Shown piece after piece: positions 57,131-64,000 of a stretch of DNA of 64,000 nt. Source of the DNA: a bacterium (GTDB lineage: Bacteria > Planctomycetota > Planctomycetia > Pirellulales > Pirellulaceae). Location of the stretch: positions 248,001-312,000 of the forward strand of contig JAUIGN010000005.1 of the NCBI GenBank assembly GCA_030430075.1. Reading direction: 5' to 3'. Within the stretch, counting starts at the first letter, position 1; each line of letters opens with the position of its first letter. A program made the position numbers and the translations under genes. The notes under the pieces are model-generated. The model had not been told where the DNA came from, searched no databases, and saw only the letters and a list, made by a program, of their open reading frames with translations.

Positions 57131-58141
57131 CTACTCGTCCTGATAAGAGAATTGAAGCTTGATTTGACCCTTGGGGAGTCGCTTGCCGTCGATTTCGACG
57201 TGCGGGTAGACGAAGAAGTTGAGCGGGCCGGTGTCTTGTTTCGGGACGAGCGTAAGATCCCGTCCGATCGAGAACGTGACGCGATCCTCGGTGAGGTTGC
57301 CGAAGTAGTACTCCTTCAGCTCCGGGTGCTTGTCGGCTTCTGAGATGTCGACCGGGATCCAACCCAAGCGATCGACGAAGAAAAATGCCCAACAATGGTA
57401 TCCCCCGATCGTACCGTGCCCGCGCTCCGGCGGCAGCGGGAAACCGATCTCGAACCTGGCCGGGATGGATTGCGACCGGGCCAGCGAAATGAACAAGCTG
57501 TGGAAGTCGGTGCAGTTTCCGAAGCGGCTGTCGCATACCCAGAGGACGTCGCCGTTGCCGTAGCCCGGTTTGGACTTGTCGTAGCGAACGTGATCGTCGA
57601 CCCGCCGGTACAGCACGTGCGCCAGTTCGAGCGGATCGGAGGGCAGACGCAGTTGCTCGAGCAGCGTGGTCGGCTTGCCGGTCAGCGGGACCCGTCGATG
57701 CGCGGTCAAGAATCTCGCCCGTTCTTCCTCCGTCAGTGCGCTTGGGGAGCCGCGTCGCTTGAGACCCTGGACCTCGCGGCGGACAACCTTGTAGCGAGTC
57801 TTGAATGACAGCATTTGCGATGCCGGGGCCTGGGCTTCGAAGTACAGGATCCGGTTGCCGTAGGTTGCGTCGCGAGAGGACGTCATGGCCGCCGGGAGTT
57901 GGCCCGGCAAAGGGGTCACGTCCTGATGATCGTTAGACCTCGGTACCGGTAACCAAACCCGAATTCGAGCACCAGCGGGCAGGCCGGTCAGCGTCCCCCC
58001 GTAGTCGAAGCGAAAGGTGCGAACCCGTGGCGGCGAGCCCGTGTTGGAATCCGCAGTCGCGGCCTTGCCGCCGAGCCCACCTGCCAGGCAACACACGACA
58101 GTGAGCACGCGACATATCAAAAGGGAATGCCGGTAACGCAT
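57131..58141 (-). CDS. Secreted transglutaminase-like protein
   Basis: The 336-residue protein has a signal peptide (M-R-Y-R-H-S-L-L-I-C-R-V-L-T onwards, cleaved around residues 25-30) and a transglutaminase core. Catalytic Cys is in F-G-N-C-T-D-F-H-S (about 207), His in G-G-Y-H-C-W-A-F (about 245) and Asp in P-V-D-I-S-E-A. ATG at 58141 is chosen (GAGG ten bases upstream); the 100 residues of open frame before it only translate a repeat array. It converges on the amide-bond gene cluster and may be its exported peptidase. That link is inference from position. Confidence 0.85.
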   Translation of the reverse strand: MRYRHSLLICRVLTVVCCLAGGLGGKAATADSNTGSPPRVRTFRFDYGGTLTGLPAGARIRVWLPVPRSNDHQDVTPLPGQLPAAMTSSRDATYGNRILYFEAQAPASQMLSFKTRYKVVRREVQGLKRRGSPSALTEEERARFLTAHRRVPLTGKPTTLLEQLRLPSDPLELAHVLYRRVDDHVRYDKSKPGYGNGDVLWVCDSRFGNCTDFHSLFISLARSQSIPARFEIGFPLPPERGHGTIGGYHCWAFFFVDRLGWIPVDISEADKHPELKEYYFGNLTEDRVTFSIGRDLTLVPKQDTGPLNFFVYPHVEIDGKRLPKGQIKLQFSYQDE

Positions 58142-58257
58142 ATCGAATCGACCTCGGACGAACCAGGATGCCTCAAGAAACGAACGGACGAACCGGAGGG
58201 GCCGTCGCCCCACGTGCGACCTGCTAGCCGCAAGATACAACCATTCAGCGCGGAGCC

Positions 58258-58400
58258 TCAACCGTTGCTCGCCGCGGCTCTCCAAACCTTGCTCTTGCTC
58301 GCCGCGGCTCTCCAAACCTTGCTCTTGCTCGCCGCAGTTCTCAAAACATTGCTCGGCGCGGCTCTCCAGACATTGCTCTTGCTCGGCGCGGGTCTCCGAC
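58258..58400 (-). repeat. Tandem array of 24-30-base units
   Basis: On the minus strand about six units each contain GGAGAGCCGCG(C/G)CGAGCAA or a variant. They differ in length by one AGCAAG-like hexamer. The array runs on from the hairpin element 58386-58430 and shares the G-C-G-C-C-G-A-G-C core with the other arrays. Confidence 0.8.
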
Positions 58401-58430
58401 CCCGCCGAAACCGCCGACCGAAGGTCTCCC
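58386..58430 (-). repeat. Two-hairpin dispersed element, copy 3
   Basis: Minus strand: GGGA, hairpin GACC-ttc-GGTC, GGCGGTTTCGGC, hairpin GGGTC-cga/gga-type loop-GACCC, CGCGCCGA. It is nearly identical to copy 4. Four copies of the hexamer GGGAAT precede it (58431-58454). Confidence 0.75.
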
Positions 58431-58869
58431 ATTCCCATTCCCATTCCCATTCCCCCGACCACCGTTCACGCATCCCCATGACGTCAAGCCCGAGCAACAG
58501 GGCACCAACGATCCCTACCAGGCTACCAGGCTCCGACGACCGCGGCGCCACCAGAATTCCGGCAGTCATCCACCGCTGCGCGCACATGCCGATTCCCCGT
58601 ACGCCGACTCGCCCACATCATCAGTCATGGTAATTGATTGCGGCGTCCGCCGGCAGTCCAAGCCCGAACGGGGCCGCACCTGACTTGTGAAGTGGCCCCG
58701 GGCTCTCACGTTGCGGTCGTGCCTTCCAAGGCGATGCCGGGACCGCTACGATGCTGATCGATGGTCTACGAGTCACGTTGGCGATGAGCGCCGGCACGAT
58801 CGTGGTCGCATGCATGTTCTCTGACACGTTCCCTGACGAGTTGATTTTACCTGTAGGAAGGCCTTCACC

Positions 58870-59595
58870 ATGACGCACCCGTTTCGTTCCATCGGCTACA
58901 GCCTGTTCGCTCTCTTCTTCCTGGTGCCGGGTTTGCAAGCCCAAGAGGCGGCCACCCAGCACGATGCCATCAAACCGGTTCCCCGCCAGGGGCGTTGGCA
59001 GGCGCGGCACGAGTCCATGAATCGACGCGTTGCGATGGGGAATGTCGACCTGGTGTTTATCGGTGACTCGATCACCCAAGGCTGGGAAGGCCGAGGGAAA
59101 AAGGTGTGGGCGGAGTATTACGGAAAGCGAAATGCGGTCAACCTGGGGATCGGCGGTGACCGTACACAACACGTGATCTGGCGGCTTGACAACGGTAACC
59201 TGGACAACATTGCTCCGAAAGTTGCCGTGATCATGATTGGAACGAACAACTCCGGCAGCAACACGCCTGAACAGATTGCCGAAGGCGTCACGAAGATCGT
59301 ACGCCAGTTGCAGGAGAAGACGCCGAAGACCAAGATCCTGCTGCTGGCCACATTCCCACGCGGCGCGACGCCGGCGGACAAACGCCGCCAGGTGAATGAG
59401 AAGAGCAATGCCCTGGTCGCCGGCCTGGCCGAGGATGCGAATGTCGAGTACCTCGACATCGGCTCCAAGTTCCTCGCAGACGACGGTACGCTGTCGCGAG
59501 AGATCATGCCGGACTTGTTGCACTTGAGCGAAGCCGGCTATGAAATCTGGGCAACGTCGATTGAGCCGACGCTGGCACGGCTGATGGGCGAGTAA
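58870..59595 (+). CDS. SGNH/GDSL-family secreted hydrolase
   Basis: The 241-residue protein has a signal peptide ending near L-Q-A-Q-E (residue 25). It has the four SGNH blocks: F-I-G-D-S-I-T-Q-G-W (nucleophile Ser about 67), G-I-G-G-D-R-T-Q (Gly), M-I-G-T-N-N-S-G (Asn) and P-D-L-L-H-L-S (Asp/His). It resembles platelet-activating-factor acetylhydrolase-like esterases. AGGAAGG precedes the start. The substrate is unknown: carbohydrate acetyl esters and lipids are both possible. Confidence 0.92.
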   Translation: MTHPFRSIGYSLFALFFLVPGLQAQEAATQHDAIKPVPRQGRWQARHESMNRRVAMGNVDLVFIGDSITQGWEGRGKKVWAEYYGKRNAVNLGIGGDRTQHVIWRLDNGNLDNIAPKVAVIMIGTNNSGSNTPEQIAEGVTKIVRQLQEKTPKTKILLLATFPRGATPADKRRQVNEKSNALVAGLAEDANVEYLDIGSKFLADDGTLSREIMPDLLHLSEAGYEIWATSIEPTLARLMGE

Positions 59596-59924
59596 CGCAC
59601 GCGGCGACCAACCGTTGGCCGCAGATCTTCGTCAATTGCTCGGTACGAATTGCGGGTGACACCCGTAATGCTCGTCGGGGTTGTGATGGTTCGAAGGAAT
59701 AACTCGAAATGCGTTTCCGTTAACGCGACGATCCGGACGGGCAGGAAGTTGTTGATAGCAGCTTTCTGCCCACTGCCGGCCTACCGCATTTCAGGCACGG
59801 CGCGACCTGAGGATCAGCAACGGAACGCCGGCATGGTTGTGCTTGTAGCGACGGTGGGAACTCCAGGAACTTGTTGATGACTTGTTGTTACGTGCTGATT
59901 GAGTCTCTCGAATATGGTGGGAAT

Positions 59925-59969
59925 GGGAGACCTTCGGTCGGCGGTTTCGGCGGGGTCGGAGACCCGCGC
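59925..59969 (+). repeat. Two-hairpin dispersed element, copy 4
   Basis: GGGA, hairpin GACC-ttc-GGTC, GGCGGTTTCGGC, hairpin GGGTC-gga-GACCC (59953-59965), CGCG. It is preceded by GGGAAT, like copy 3. Confidence 0.75.
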
Positions 59970-60054
59970 CGAACAATAGGTCGAAGAGCCGCGGCGAGCA
60001 GTAGATCGGAGAGCCGCGCCGAGCGGTAGGTCGGAGACCTGCGCCGGGTGGCAG
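59955..60054 (+). repeat. 25-base tandem array, four units
   Basis: Four exact 25-base units start at 59955, 59980, 60005 and 60030, each a variant of GTCGGAGACCCGCGCCGAAC plus AATAG. The period equals that of the 34967-35241 array and the core C-G-C-G-C-C-G-A is shared. Confidence 0.85.
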
Positions 60055-60056
60055 GT

Positions 60057-60842
60057 TCAGTCGGCTCGACGAAACAGCCGGTTCGTGCCTGTGATGCGTC
60101 GCGGCTGCGAGTAATGATAAACGGTACCGCCGTGATCGATGCGGGTCGGCACCCGGATGAGCACCTCGGCCCACTGGCGGCAATTGAAGGCGATGAATGC
60201 GAGTTCCAATCCGGACAACATGCTGTCGAATGCGTTTTCCAGGTTGGGAAACAGAATCGGGCCGGTATCCGTCTGATAGATCATGTCCCGCTCGTTGGCG
60301 TTCATTGTCTTAACCGGGTATTCCAGCGTGGCCGAATAGCGGTCGGATTCCATCATCGTAACAGCGACCAGGGGGGCATTGGCGAGCGTTGCCGCCACAA
60401 TCTCTTGGTCGGTGTCCAGTTCCGCCCCCGGCGCATCAGCGATGTCAACGCGCAGGCTGTCAAATGCGTCTGCCGTTCGCCCTCGCTGGCGATCCGACTG
60501 ACGTCCGCTGCCGCGTGGATACAACTCGACATCGATGCCGGCGCTGGCGTACGTCTTGATGTGCATGAACTCGCTGTCGGAAAAGATGGGGACGAAATCG
60601 GCATTGGGGCTGGTCCAGATGTCCCCATCGACACCCACGCGCTCGGTCTTGCAACTGGCCCCCATGACAAACGTCTGCGTCGCTTGAGTTTCCTTATCCG
60701 TGACGCTCAGGCGGCACTCGATTTGAATCCGCGCGTTGTTCAGCGAATAGGGCGGTTCGTGGCTGGCGGTGCGCGGCGGCTTCTTTAGCGCATCGATGCG
60801 GAAGGTGAGAAACGACCGTGAGAAGTCAATGATGTTGGGCAT
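60057..60842 (-). CDS. Protein of unknown function (261 aa)
   Basis: ATG 60842 is chosen because AGGA lies four bases upstream. The protein has no signal peptide or membrane segment and looks mixed alpha/beta, with charged stretches and an R-Q-S-D-R-Q-R-G-R loop near residue 125. I recognise no domain. It ends in R-L-F-R-R-A-D. It is probably a single-gene transcript, convergent with the SGNH gene. Codon use and composition look like a genuine cytoplasmic protein. Confidence 0.75.
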   Translation of the reverse strand: MPNIIDFSRSFLTFRIDALKKPPRTASHEPPYSLNNARIQIECRLSVTDKETQATQTFVMGASCKTERVGVDGDIWTSPNADFVPIFSDSEFMHIKTYASAGIDVELYPRGSGRQSDRQRGRTADAFDSLRVDIADAPGAELDTDQEIVAATLANAPLVAVTMMESDRYSATLEYPVKTMNANERDMIYQTDTGPILFPNLENAFDSMLSGLELAFIAFNCRQWAEVLIRVPTRIDHGGTVYHYSQPRRITGTNRLFRRAD

Positions 60843-61016
60843 GCGTTCCTGCCAAGGGAGGGCCATCAATGATCCAGGGGGGCCGGACGGCGACGTTCGG
60901 ACCGGGTATCGGCCGCGTCGGTTGGAGGTGTCGTCCCCCGGGTGGCCGCACCGAGCATCACGGTCACCCGTGTCGCTTATCGCGGAGAACGCCGCCGGTT
61001 AATCGTCGAGCAATAC

Positions 61017-62030
61017 CTACTTCGCCGCGGGCCAGGTGACTCGACCCGGTATTTTCGCTCGAATGCTCCAGACGGTCTTGCCGGCGGTCACGTACAGGGT
61101 CCGCAGATCGGGGCCGCCGAAACAGCAGTTCGTGATCATATCTTCGGGAGAAGGAATGACGCCATGCAGTTCGCCCTGTGGCGAAAATACATAGACGCCC
61201 GCGGGATTGTCCGTGTTCTGATTTGGATACGGGCGGTTCGCGCCGGCCGTCACGTAGAGGTTATCTTCCCGATCGATGCACATGCCGTCGCCGCCGCGCC
61301 CGGCGCCGAAGTCGTGCAGTTGGCGGCGCGTGCCGGTCGCCAGCCCGTCGGCATCGAGCTCAAACGCCCAGAGTTTACGGACGGGAAGCAGCGGCTGGTT
61401 GTCCACGACGAAGAGCGTTCGTTGGTCCGCGGAGATGGCGATGCCGTTGGGGCGGGCAACGTGGTCACGTCCCAGGATGCGGACCACTTTGCCGGTCTGC
61501 CGATCCAGGCGGTAGACCCCCTCCACATCCAGTTCCAACTGCTGTCGATCCGGGCCATAGTAGGGGTCGGTGAAATAGATCCTTCCCTGCCGGTCGATGC
61601 AGAGGTCGTTGGGACTATTGAAGCGTTTTCCGCCAATCTTATTCACCAGGACGGTCCGTCGCTTGGTCGACACGTCGATACTGGTGATGCGCCGGCCGCC
61701 GAGCCCGCCGCGTTCGTTTCCTTCGCAGGCAATCAATTGGCCATGGGCGTCAAACATCAGCCCATTCGAACGGCCGCTCGGTTGCAGGAAGACATCGGCT
61801 TGTTCGGCCCCGGGCAGGAGCCGCATGATGCGATTGTTGGCGATATCACTGAAAAACAGGCTGCCATCGGCGTGGTAGGCGGGGCCTTCGGTAAACACCA
61901 ATTCCGTCACTGGCTCCAGCCGCTCGCCTGTCAGCAGCGCCACCGGTGGATCGGCGAGCAGCGGCGCGCTGCTTGCCCAGGCCAGACAGAAGGTCAGCGT
62001 CAAGCAGGTCCATCGCGGGGGCAATCTCAT
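61017..62030 (-). CDS. SMP-30/gluconolactonase-like secreted protein
   Basis: The 337-residue six-bladed propeller has a signal peptide (ending near L-L-A-D, about 27). The metal-site positions of the family are present: Glu in F-T-E-G-P (about 49), Asn in N-S-P-N-D-L (about 141) and Asp in G-G-D-G-M-C-I-D (about 246). It is predicted to be a calcium-dependent lactonase acting in the periplasm. The start overlaps the upstream stop by four bases (ATGA), with GAGGAG eight bases before, so it is coupled to the cyanophycinase-like gene. Confidence 0.9.
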   Translation of the reverse strand: MRLPPRWTCLTLTFCLAWASSAPLLADPPVALLTGERLEPVTELVFTEGPAYHADGSLFFSDIANNRIMRLLPGAEQADVFLQPSGRSNGLMFDAHGQLIACEGNERGGLGGRRITSIDVSTKRRTVLVNKIGGKRFNSPNDLCIDRQGRIYFTDPYYGPDRQQLELDVEGVYRLDRQTGKVVRILGRDHVARPNGIAISADQRTLFVVDNQPLLPVRKLWAFELDADGLATGTRRQLHDFGAGRGGDGMCIDREDNLYVTAGANRPYPNQNTDNPAGVYVFSPQGELHGVIPSPEDMITNCCFGGPDLRTLYVTAGKTVWSIRAKIPGRVTWPAAK

Positions 62031-63745
62031 TCCGGTTTCTCCTCAGTTGGTGTCTTGTCTGTGATGGATTCGTCGGTCGATGCCTTGTTGGGGGAGGTGT
62101 CGTTGAGCACTTCGCGTTTGGCCAGGTCGTAGGTCGATCCGGCCGGAAGGGCCACGAAATCCGGTTGGCCCGGGTAGACCGGCAGTTTGCGGTTGTAGAA
62201 ATGAACTCGGCCGCGGCCAACGACATCAGCTTGCGATTTCCGCACGATGATGGCGGTTGCTTCATCGATCCCGATTCCCAGCAATTGGGGATAGCGGTCG
62301 ACCAGTTCCGTCATGTCCTTTTGACGGCCGCGCTGCGAGAAATGTTGATCGATGGCGACGCCGCTGAGAAATCCCAGCCCGCCTCGCTCGTAACCAGGAG
62401 CCATCAGATCGACGTTGCTGATCGGCGTGGCACGCGCCAGGTAGCGGCCCTGGATCGAGGCGCCGGCCGACGAGCCTCCAATCACGCCGCCGCGCTGGAG
62501 AACCTCCTTCATCAACTTGTGGGCCGTCGTGCCGTAATACGAGTCGGCAAAGTTCCACTGTCGCCCGCCGCCGAACCAGATCCCCGTGGCCTCTTTGAGC
62601 GGGGCGAGAAACTCTTCATCGTCATTCGCCTGGTGCCGGTCCTTCGTATGAATGAATGTGGCGTGCCGGACGCCCATCTTCACCCATCCTTCCACCGTGC
62701 GCTGATTGGGAGAAAGCTGGTCCTCTTCGGCGCAAGGGACATAGACCAGCTTCGCTTTCTCTTTGCCGCCGGCCAACTCGACGAAGCGTTCCATCAAATT
62801 CTTCGGCATCCCGCCGCCGCCCACGATGACCAGCGTACCACGCTCGACGAGCGGCGGCTTGGGGTCGGCCGGCGGGAATCGGTCGAGCGTCCGTTCCATC
62901 GCGATCCGCCGCCATTGCGTCAAATCGATCAGATAGTCGTTTGGACGCTGCCGCCGCGAGCGACGGGCCGCGATCGTTTGCACGCGAAGCGGCGCGCGTT
63001 CGTTGGCAGTAACCATCACGGTCGCCAGGCCCGTATCCGGGACCCGCAGGATGCGACCCTCCAGGATGAGCGCCGTATCGGGGGCCAGGCAGACGCCGAC
63101 CGTGCGGGGATGGGCGGCCAGCACGCTCTGCACGCGCAGCCGGTCGACACGGTCCGAAAAGCGGGTTTCGATCGCGCAATCCGGCATCAGGTTCAGTCCC
63201 TGGCTGACATTCGCCAACCGCTGCTCGCCCGATATCTCGAGTCGTGACAATATCTTGGCTGCCCCGTTGGCGGCGTACAGCACGCCGCCCCGCTCAATCA
63301 CTGCAGCGAGCGGCTCGCGAATCTGCTGGAGTGCTTTTCGCTCCGCCCCGGTTAGCGCTCGCTCGGCCAACAGCATCACGCCGTCCGCCTCGTCCAGCGC
63401 GGGAACGGAAAACGCATCCTCCGCGGGCGGCTCTTCCCGCTGCGACCGGATCGTGTGTGTCAGCCCGCGGCCGAGCAGGGAGTCAGGGAGCCCGATCGGG
63501 GTTTCGCCGTCGAACGCGATGATCACCAACTGGCCTTGCTCGCCGCCGATCGATTCGAGGAACTCATCGTAACGCGGCTGTGGTTGCGTCACCTGGTTGG
63601 CCAGCATGATCGTGCCCCGGATCTTGAAGTCGACCGGCCAATGCGAAAACACTTCGTCGAATTCCTGGGCCGGCAGCCGAACGGACGCGGCCAGCAGGCT
63701 GATCACAATGAAGGATGTCGCGACGGGGCGAAGCGTGGTGTGCAT
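62027..63745 (-). CDS. Cyanophycinase-like (peptidase S51) protein with a degenerate second S51 domain
   Basis: The 572-residue protein has a signal peptide (M-H-T-T-L-R-P-V-A-T-S-F-I-V-I-S onwards) and two similar halves. The C-terminal half (about 300-530) is a full S51 serine peptidase: G-G-G-G-M-P, nucleophile in G-G-S-S-A-G-A-S (about 426), and D-Q-H-F-S-Q-R-G-R. The N-terminal half has the same layout (R-G-T-I-M-L-A-N), but its serine site reads Y-A-A-N-G-A-A-K. ATG 63745 has AGGA five bases upstream; the earlier in-frame sequence looks non-coding. It may cleave Asp/Glu-linked peptides outside the cytoplasm. Confidence 0.88.
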   Translation of the reverse strand: MHTTLRPVATSFIVISLLAASVRLPAQEFDEVFSHWPVDFKIRGTIMLANQVTQPQPRYDEFLESIGGEQGQLVIIAFDGETPIGLPDSLLGRGLTHTIRSQREEPPAEDAFSVPALDEADGVMLLAERALTGAERKALQQIREPLAAVIERGGVLYAANGAAKILSRLEISGEQRLANVSQGLNLMPDCAIETRFSDRVDRLRVQSVLAAHPRTVGVCLAPDTALILEGRILRVPDTGLATVMVTANERAPLRVQTIAARRSRRQRPNDYLIDLTQWRRIAMERTLDRFPPADPKPPLVERGTLVIVGGGGMPKNLMERFVELAGGKEKAKLVYVPCAEEDQLSPNQRTVEGWVKMGVRHATFIHTKDRHQANDDEEFLAPLKEATGIWFGGGRQWNFADSYYGTTAHKLMKEVLQRGGVIGGSSAGASIQGRYLARATPISNVDLMAPGYERGGLGFLSGVAIDQHFSQRGRQKDMTELVDRYPQLLGIGIDEATAIIVRKSQADVVGRGRVHFYNRKLPVYPGQPDFVALPAGSTYDLAKREVLNDTSPNKASTDESITDKTPTEEKPE

Positions 63746-64000
63746 CGGAATCCTGGCTGGGAAGATGGGGGGCATGGAGTCGTCGAGTTGCCGCACGGGA
63801 ACCATGCAACAAGAACCTCTTGAACGTCGTTTCGTAGTTTCGTAGGTCATGCTGTGCATGACGTCATTCGGCCTGGCATCGTGCAGAAACATGGCATCAA
63901 CAATCTTCCGCACATTGCTAACGCTACGGCAACGAACGTAATTCTTAAACCAAATTGATGGCGGCGATTCGTGAAAGACGTGCACCGAGCGAACCGGGGA
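63746..64000. other. Upstream region of the cyanophycinase-like gene
   Basis: It should contain the minus-strand promoter, probably in the AT-richer stretch 63880-63960. I see no other gene before the window ends. Confidence 0.35.

Larger units (their letters stand above)
58142..58869. other. Divergent intergenic region with a hairpin element and array
   Basis: It separates the secreted transglutaminase (-) from the SGNH hydrolase (+). 58258-58454 is repeat: array, two-hairpin element and a (GGGAAT)4 run. The remainder (58460-58860) shows no supported gene. Confidence 0.6.
59596..60056. other. Intergenic region between convergent genes
   Basis: A hairpin (GCGGC...CCAA-ccg-TTGG-CCGC, 59605-59628) follows the SGNH gene without a T-run. 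From 59925 to 60054 lies a two-hairpin element with its array. No gene is supported. Confidence 0.6.

Noticed and set aside
58142-58462. N-terminal extension of the secreted transglutaminase (G-M-G-M-G-M start)
   Set aside because: It encodes a hexamer repeat, the hairpin element and the array. A clear signal peptide starts at the ATG at 58141.
1-64000. tRNA, rRNA, insertion sequences or prophage
   Set aside because: No cloverleaf with anticodon/CCA features, conserved rRNA stretch, transposase, integrase or phage structural gene was recognised by eye; a covariance search was not possible.

Overview
The window comes from a GC-rich bacterium that is almost certainly a planctomycete, probably near Rhodopirellula/Pirellulaceae. 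The evidence is the planctomycete-type N-terminal signal (E-x-L-E-D-R-R-L-L-A) on a giant secreted protease, a BBP7/DUF1551 outer-membrane barrel, GEVED, cadherin-like and dockerin modules in huge extracellular proteins, phosphate permeases with very large extra domains, and a degenerate Ser/Thr kinase fused to a membrane anchor. Genes lie on both strands with long, repeat-rich intergenic regions. I see no tRNA, rRNA, transposase, prophage or CRISPR array. Family names come from motif recognition by eye; no database search was run.

Layout. 1-20868: the 3' part of one giant adhesin/protease gene (+), open at the left edge. It runs metzincin, PPC, beta-helix, a home-made repeat family, a split GEVED, cadherins, tandem-95 repeats and dockerin. 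21403-24826 (-): a coupled group of a small zinc-ribbon-like protein, aspartokinase, an 85-aa protein and a creatinase-fold hydrolase. 25820-31597 (-): M36 fungalysin-like metalloprotease with Cna-B-like, GEVED, Ig-like, cohesin-like and dockerin modules. 32508-34343 (-): BBP7 porin-like protein. 34344-35423: divergent intergenic region with two head-to-head repeat elements and arrays. 35424-38570 (+): membrane-anchored pseudokinase. 38664-39440 (-): receiver-STAS fusion. 39839-47030 (-): pstSCAB phosphate transporter operon with a Pho-box-like site upstream.

47502-57043 (+) is the most distinctive functional block. It holds transglutaminase/amidoligase(DUF2126), ATP-grasp/alpha-E fusion, transglutaminase, circularly permuted ATP-grasp and alpha-E genes, with a secreted transglutaminase (57131-58141, -) facing the end. 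Such sets have been predicted to make and cleave peptide-like amide bonds; the substrate is unknown. 58870-63745 carries an SGNH hydrolase (+), an unrecognised protein (-) and a coupled pair (-) of cyanophycinase-like peptidase and SMP-30/gluconolactonase-like protein.

Two dispersed repeat families stand out. One (four copies, 34849-34890, 34926-34967, 58386-58430, 59925-59969) carries two short hairpins whose stems are kept while the loops change; each copy launches an array of roughly 21-30-nt tandem units. The other (32146-32330 and 47169-47330) is a diverged ~160-180-nt intergenic element.
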